Assembly: GCF_003265705.1 (NCBI RefSeq)
Contig: NW_020313288.1
Coordinates: 487,210-551,209 of the forward strand
Origin: Callorhinus ursinus
Taxonomy: Eukaryota; Chordata; Mammalia; Carnivora; Otariidae
Direction of reading: 5' to 3'
DNA length: 64,000 nt
The position numbers and the translations under genes were made by a program. The notes below the pieces were generated by a model. It was given only the letters and a program-made list of their open reading frames with translations, made no database searches and was not told where the DNA came from. Within the stretch, counting starts at the first letter, position 1, and the number at the start of each line of letters is the position of its first letter. Below are positions 58,601 through 64,000 of this stretch, piece after piece.

Positions 58601-59651
58601 GTGCACCTGGCCAACTGAGTAGGGGCAGAGCCCTCCGCAGCTGACCACAGCAGGCACCTGTCTGGCATGCCTGCATGTACAGGGTGATGATGGGGTGTTG
58701 ATAGGAAGGAAGCCCGAACAAGGTGTCTTGTGGGGCTCCTGCCTGCAGACTGCACCAGCTGCTTAGGGGTGGGTGGCAATGGCTGCCAGCCCCCTCTTGG
58801 TTGAGCGCTTGCTGCCTGCCAGGCCCTGCACCATGGCCCAGTGAGGTAGGTGGTCCTGCCCTTGTTCGGAGGAAGCCCAGGCACGCAGGTTGGAGCCCCC
58901 TAGTAGCCTGGCTCAGGGCCATGTCTGCCTGTCCCCAGCGGGAGCTCCGTGACCTGGTGGACCAACGCTAGAGTCTGGGCTCCATTCTCAGCCCTCTGAA
59001 TTTCCAAGGTGGAGACCCAAGAGTCATACGTGTTTTAGAAACACTGCCCAGGTGGCTTTGATTCTGAGAGGTCTAGGAGCTGTTCTGCACAGTGCCTGGG
59101 AACCCAGCAGGTGCTCAATAAATGCTGACTGTGGTGATCAAAGAACAACTGTGCTGGGTGTGCACTGGGGCTGGGGTGGGGGTGACCGGGCAGGAGGCAC
59201 GCAGGCTCTGTGTGGGGACAGAAGGGGGGGGGCCTGCCTGCTGGTGCCCCCCCAGCCCCCCGCCCCCGCCAACACCACACGCAGCCTCCACTCCCCTGGG
59301 CCACTGGGAAGCTGCGAGGTGTTGGAGTGGGAGTGGGTAGATGTGGCTTGCCTGTCTCGTATCTGACTCACCGTGTACTCTTCTTGAATCCCTCAGGGAA
59401 TGTCAGTTCAATTCAGAGGGGAATCTTAGCCTGCACTCGCCCGGGACCTGCTGACACTTCCTAGTAGTTTAAAGGGACAGCTTCATTTAAAACTCTCACC
59501 TGCTGCCTTACTTTTTCGCTTTATGGAAGATTTTCTCTAGCTGAGTCTGAATCAGGTGGATTATACTTTGTAGGGGTCGGGGGAGGCGGAGCAGGGCGAC
59601 CCCGAGATGCCACTTGACCGTGTCTCTCCCCCTCCCGCCCCGGCATTTCAG
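55668..59651 (+). other. MLLT1: MLLT1 intron 5
   Basis: This 4.0-kb intron is GC-rich, with a C-run at about 56931-56944 and a MIR tail at 59085-59145. I see no other repeat, exon or RNA gene in it. Confidence 0.85.
59085..59145 (+). repeat. MIR 3' tail
   Basis: ACAGTGCCTGGGAACCCAGC then AGGTGCTCAATAAATGCTGA. Confidence 0.55.
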
Positions 59652-60206
59652 GACGCCAGCAGGGAGAGCAGCAAGGCCTGCAAGACCCACAAGACGGCCA
59701 AGGAGCACCGGGAGCGGCCGCGCAAGGACTCCGAGGGCAAGGCCCCGTCCAAGGAGCCGGAGCGGGAGCAGGCCAGGAGTGCCAAGGATGCCGCGCGGAA
59801 GCTGGGCGAAGGCCGGCCGCCCAAGGAGGAGAAGGCCCCACCGGCCAAGGCCGCGTTCAAGGAGCCCAAGATGGCCCTGAAGGAGACCAAGCTGGAGAGC
59901 ATGTCCCCCAAGGGCGGGCCCCCGCCCCCGCCCCCACCCAAGTCTTCCAGCAAGCGGCCGGCTGCCGCCGACTCCCCCAAGCCCAGCGCCAAAAAGCAGA
60001 AGAAGAGCAGTTCCAAGGGGTCCAGGAGCGCCCCCAGCACCTCGCCCCGCACCTCGTCTTCCTCCTTCTCGGACAAAAAGCCAGCCAAGGACAAGGGCAG
60101 CACCAAAGGGGAGAAGGTCAAGACCGAGAGTGAGCCCAGGGAGATCAAGAAGCCCCCAGAGGTGGAGGAGTCCAACTCGGAGGACGAGGCCTCCTTCAAG
60201 ACAGAG
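59652..60206 (+). CDS. MLLT1: MLLT1 coding exon 6, disordered basic region with NLS
   Basis: The exon is 555 nt, residues 183-367, phase 0 at both ends. The acceptor is GCATTTCAG and the donor GTGAGG at 60207. The product is highly charged and low in complexity: [41 protein letters not shown], a run of seven prolines, [17 protein letters not shown] (a likely nuclear localisation signal), a serine run, and the acidic end [18 protein letters not shown] is expected to be disordered here. Its linker helps contact other elongation factors and form condensates (family knowledge). This exon is more diverged from human than the YEATS exons, and the proline run is shorter than the one I recall in human. 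Confidence 0.95.
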
Positions 60207-60299
60207 GTGAGGTGGCTCCCCCCCCCCCCCCGCCCCCGCCCCCATCCTTTCTTTCCTGGCTCTGAGCTGCTTGAAACCTTGTCAGCCCGAAGGTTAGAC

Positions 60300-60420
60300 G
60301 AGGAGGCTGGAATCCGGGGTCCCCACTTGCTCTTTGTAGCTTTGGGCAAACGTCCACACCTCTTTAAGCCTCAGTTTCCGCTTCTGTCAGGAAACTTTGG
60401 AGACAGTGCTTAGGGAAAAG
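60300..60420 (+). repeat. MIR
   Basis: TAGCTTTGGGCAAACGTCCA then TAAGCCTCAGTTTCCGCTTC. Confidence 0.6.
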
Positions 60421-62466
60421 TGGTTTTGGTAGAGTATGATAGTTTGGTGCTCGGTTCAGAGCTGTCTTCCTTGGGCAGCCCCCTGTGCGGGCCAGGGTCT
60501 CGGTAGTGATTGTGTGTCACCGCTGCCTCTTCCCTGGCCTCTGCAGGGTCAGTCCAACAGGAGACTCGCTCCCTCCACTAGTGGGGCATCCCCGAGTGTC
60601 TTTGTCCCGCTCTTCTGCTCTGGGAACCGGAGCCTCCTCACTCCGCCCACCACCTGCTTCTGTGCGCGCAGGAGGGGCTCCTGCCGCAGCAGCTTTTCCA
60701 GGCGGTTCTGAAGGCCGCCATTAGAGACGGCTGAGCCACCGGGCAGCCAGTGGCCAGATGTCACTGGGGCCTCCGGTGGCAGCCCCCTCTCTGAGTGCCG
60801 TGTGGCATCCGGGGGTCAGAGGATAGGTGCTTGGCTGGATGGGTGGCTGAGTGACCCCCACCTGTGTCACCGGTCCCAGCCCCCGGTGCCTTCTTGCGTT
60901 TCCAAATCCTCATTCATTCTGGACGGCAGAAACCTTGCCTCCGGTGTTGCTACTCAGAGTTCTGCTGGGACTTGGAGAATGGCTCCCAGAGACGAAGCCC
61001 CAGGATGATGGTGTCTGCAGTGCCGGTGTCCTGAGCGTGTGGCTTCCAGGGGCAGACTGTTGGAGGCGACGGCGCGGGCTGGGGGTGACAGTTTGGCCTG
61101 TGAGGGTAACTGTGCGCCCCACTGGCTTAGGGACGCGCACACAGAGCTGTCAATGCCGTGCACCCCGCACTCCTCCCGGCCAGGAGACTCCGTCCGCCCG
61201 TGAACTTGGAGACCTCCGGTCCTGTTCTGGGGGAGCCTCAGCCTCCTAGCAGGCCCGCCGGGCTGTATCAGGAGCTTGCCCAGCACCTGGAGGTTCTTTG
61301 GGTGCTGATAGCACCTGTTCTGGCCCCTGTCTCCTCCGTCTGCTCAGCCTCTGCAGCTCTGAGCCGGTGCCCTTCCCTCCTCCTCACCTCAGGTGCTTTC
61401 AGGCCAGGCCTTTCCGTGCACAAGGCTGCCGACCTGCACGCGGGGAGAGGTGGGGCCCCCTCTCTGGAGCCCCCTCCCCTGGAGCCCCACCTGAGCTGCA
61501 CATGGTGCCCTGCCGCAGGTGCCCACGCTGCCATCCTGGTGTGGCCATCGTGGGCCCCTGGCAGGCTGTGTGGGACAGTGGGGATGGCGGGGCGGCTGCT
61601 CTGCGTGGGCTGGCTGGACGTCCGGTGTCTGTGGCCTTGGGCACTATGTCCCGGGCTGGAGTTGCTCGAGGAAGCCTGGGGGTTTCTCCTGGCTGAAGAA
61701 GCACTTCCCATGTCCCGAGAGACCTCCGAACGACAAGGCTTAGCCACTTGAGGTCCATGCACGTGTGAGAGCCAAACCGCCCACAGGATGCCGGACGGTG
61801 ACTTGCGGACATTTGCCAACCCTGGGACCTCAATGAGGTGCAGAGATCTGTGGTGGAGGAGGCGGGATAGCCTTCCAGACACAGGCGTCCCCGGCCATCA
61901 ACGCTGGAGGCTGCATGAGGCACCAGCATCCGAAAGCCCTGTGTGCGGACCCCCAGTCGCCTCTCTCCGTAGCCCTCAGAGGTGGCTGCGTGGCTCCTTG
62001 TCTGAGTCCCTGGGCCGAGCTCCCCAGCTGCTCCGGTGGCTTTTCTGTAGTCTCCTTGGCCCCTGGGGTTCCTGAGCTAGTGGCTCCCATCCGGTCACGG
62101 TCCAGGTGGCCTTCTGCCCTCCTTCTGGATGTCCCATGTGGCCTGAGCACCGGGATGCTTTGGCTGCGCTTACAGTGAGGCCCTGTGCACTTTCTGACCC
62201 ATACCTCCTCTAGGCTCTTTGGGCTGAAGCCACTTCCAGGTTCCCTTCCCCCGCCCTTTGGATTGGGGGATTCAAGCCCTCCTGAGAAGCACGTCAGGGA
62301 CGACGCCAGTGCTTGCCTGTTCTGACACAGGGCCCAGGCCGGTCCCTGGGGGGCTCCCCACGTCCAGAGTCTGCTGACCTGAGTCTCCTGACCAGGCACG
62401 GCCGCCATCTCTGGCCTAGTGCTCGGCCCCTGCCGCCCATGCCCCCGGCCCAGTCCTGTCCCGAGT

Positions 62467-62483
62467 TTTGTGCCCCCCCCCCC
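62467..62483 (+). repeat. C-homopolymer run
   Basis: About 16-17 C in a row. Similar runs occur near 7730, 10871, 22594, 56931 and 60221. Confidence 0.85.
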
Positions 62484-62569
62484 CCCCGAGGTCGGTGGCA
62501 CAGTTGGCCTCGACTTCGGTGTGCTAGCATCTGGTACAGACACGCATTTAGCAAAAACCAGCAGAGTCG

Positions 62570-62652
62570 CTCTTTTATAGATAGGGAAACTGAGGCTTAA
62601 AACCAGAGGTGCTGGTGAGAAAGCCAGGGTCAGAACCCAGCACCCCTGCACC
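62570..62652 (-). repeat. MIR fragment
   Basis: GATAGGGAAACTGAGGCTTA then AAGCCAGGGTCAGAACCCAG. Confidence 0.6.
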
Positions 62653-64000
62653 AGAATAAGAACTTCAGGATCTGCATGCCAGAGGGCCCACGGGGCTCTA
62701 GGCGCATCGTTGGGGGTTGTGGGTCCCACTGGTCTGTGTGGCACCTCTTCAGTGGTCGGTGTTTGATGGCAGTCTAGGCGGGGTTTCCCAGTGAGGGCTC
62801 CCCAGGGAACATCACTGGCCAGTGTGAAGGTGGGTGAAGTAGGGGGCGTCAGCAGGGGTGTGTACATTGGGAAGGCCTGGAGTGGTTCCGGTAGGCTGTG
62901 ATAACCCGTAGACAAGAAACTTCTTTAACTCATCAGGCATCTGTCCCTGGGCAGCCTGGATCACTCTGTGGGTCTATGGAGTGAGGAAGGACTTGGGCCT
63001 TCCTGGGGCCCCTTCCGTGGGCTGGGGGCTGCCCTTGGTCCACAGACCATCTAGAGGGGCTAGCCTGTCCCCCACAGCAGGTCAGGGGCTCTTTTCCTGG
63101 GGTCTTCTCTCATGCGGCACCTGCTGGGACTGAGCAGGTGCTGTGGGGTGCCTCTGCCAGTCCCCTGGCCCCCTCCCTCCTTGTGACGGTGGGGTGGGCG
63201 TGGGGTGCCTGGTCCCAGGTGCTGAAGCTGTCAGTCCCTTCAGAGGGTCCCCTGAGGCGAGAGAGGGCTGGACAGGCCCTGTCCCGAGATTAGGCTTGCT
63301 GAGTCCCTTGCACGTTGGGGGCACTCTGGGCCAAGGCAGACCTTCTGAGCTGCAGGCTCTGCTCCTCTGCCCTTTGCAGCCTGTGCCCCAGGCCCACGGC
63401 TTACTGTGCTGCCCCTTTGGAGTAGCTTATTGGCAGAAACCAAGGGCTCAGGAACAGATGCCACCTCTGTTCTGCCAGAGGCCCCTGCCACGTGCGTGTG
63501 TCCCCCTGTGGCAGGTGCAACCCCCAGGTATCTTAACCACCCTCCTCCCCCCATCCCATGGTCTCGTCTTCTATTTTGGCTTTTACTGCCCCCTGGTGGC
63601 TGAGTTTGGGGTGGCTAGCTGCAGGAAGAGGAAGGAGGAGGGGCTGTGACTGGCTGTGGCATGACAGGCCAGGCTCCAGCCCACCGTGTCCTCACCTGCC
63701 TGTCATGTGCACACATGCTCATCATGACCTCAGGCACCCGGTGGGTGATAGCACATGGCAGGAAGACAGCTTTGGGTCGTCCCTCAGCCTCGGGATGGGC
63801 TGTGAAGAAACGAGGGGCAGGACGAGAAGCTGGGTCTCTGCACCCACCTTTCCTGTCCAGACCCTTCAGCTGTTCCCTACAGCACCACTGCCCACACCAG
63901 CCGATGCATGCCGTCACCAGAGGAGGGCAGGACCCATAAGCAGATGAGCAGCCGCAGAGGCGCTGTCCTGCCCAGGAGGTCGGACGGACTGGACATGTAG

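Larger units (their letters stand above)
6339..64000 (+). other. MLLT1: MLLT1 (ENL) gene, 5' two-thirds, truncated by window edge
   Basis: Six exons join in phase to 367 codons (4 + 181 nt + 83 nt + 48 + 42 + 185) with canonical GT..AG introns. The product begins MDNQC, which separates ENL from its paralogue AF9/MLLT3. It then reads through a YEATS domain (about residues 5-140), a conserved linker, and a Lys/Ser/Pro-rich region. ENL is a nuclear chromatin reader. Its YEATS domain binds acetylated (and crotonylated) lysines of histone H3, and its C-terminal AHD recruits AFF1/AFF4-P-TEFb (super elongation complex) or DOT1L. The AHD and roughly 190 C-terminal residues are not in this window, since no further exon is visible after 60206. 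Intron sizes are 9.3, 7.4, 28.5, 3.6 and 4.0 kb, with intron 6 open. In humans MLLT1 is a frequent KMT2A fusion partner in leukaemia. Confidence 0.97.
60207..64000 (+). other. MLLT1: MLLT1 intron 6, open at window edge
   Basis: It begins with donor GTGAGG followed by a C-rich run (about 60220-60245). No acceptor plus exon encoding the expected serine/aspartate-rich ENL segment was found before 64000, so the next exon is outside. MIR pieces occur at 60300-60420 and 62570-62650, and a C-run at 62467-62483. The rest is GC-rich with no recognisable element. Confidence 0.8.

Noticed and set aside
59508..60349. Antisense open frames of 245 and 233 codons opposite exon 6
   Set aside because: They are the mirror of AAG/GAG/CCC-rich coding sequence, which yields few antisense stops. 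Their Leu/Gly-rich translations have no recognisable domain, and the sense exon explains the region.
1..64000. CRISPR array, operon or prokaryotic mobile system
   Set aside because: No regularly spaced repeats and no bacterial-type genes. The repeats are mammalian retroposons and the gene is spliced.
60207..64000. A seventh MLLT1 exon before the window end
   Set aside because: I searched by eye for an acceptor followed by the serine/aspartate-rich coding text expected after SFKTE and found none.

Overview
The window is vertebrate nuclear DNA from a carnivoran mammal. It holds the first six coding exons of MLLT1 (ENL) on the + strand. The gene has long introns with GT..AG boundaries, a CpG-island promoter and many interspersed repeats. 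The numerous tRNA-Lys-headed Can-SINEs place it in Carnivora. Their sequence (head GGCGCCTGGGTGGCTCAGTC, a stretch rich in CCCCCTGCTTG, tail AAATAAATAAAATCTT) looks to me like the bear/seal/mustelid (arctoid) type rather than the dog type; that last step is from memory.

Layout. Positions 1-5770 are intergenic and repeat-rich: L1, MIR, L2-like, MER5A-like and three Can-SINEs. Positions 5770-6700 form a GC-rich, TATA-less promoter and CpG island with NRF1-, Sp1-, NF-Y- and ETS-type sites. The start codon is at 6339 in a strong Kozak context, and a 7-codon upstream ORF precedes it. Coding exons are 6339-6350, 15624-15804, 23160-23242, 51761-51904, 55542-55667 and 59652-60206. Joined in phase they give 367 residues without a stop. 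Human ENL is about 559 residues, so the last third, including the C-terminal AHD, lies beyond the right edge. Intron 6 runs off the window.

Protein. Exons 1-4 encode the complete YEATS domain with the acyl-lysine pocket residues intact (F28, H56, S58, F59, G77, Y78, D103). Exon 5 encodes a conserved linker. Exon 6 encodes a lysine-, serine- and proline-rich disordered region with nuclear localisation signals. In other mammals ENL reads acetylated histone H3 and brings the super elongation complex and DOT1L complex to chromatin.

Introns. Intron 3 (28.5 kb) is a repeat accumulation zone. It holds a series of old L1 pieces nearly all antisense to the gene, a nested cluster at 30-35.7 kb, a solo LTR with a 4-bp target duplication, a MER2-type DNA transposon, a tRNA-Lys-like retroposon and several Can-SINEs. 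Two sites in the window carry back-to-back Can-SINEs that share target-site repeats. I found no second protein-coding gene, no CRISPR array and no undescribed multi-gene system. The most interesting observations concern 5'UTR control, repeat architecture and a few lineage-specific residues.
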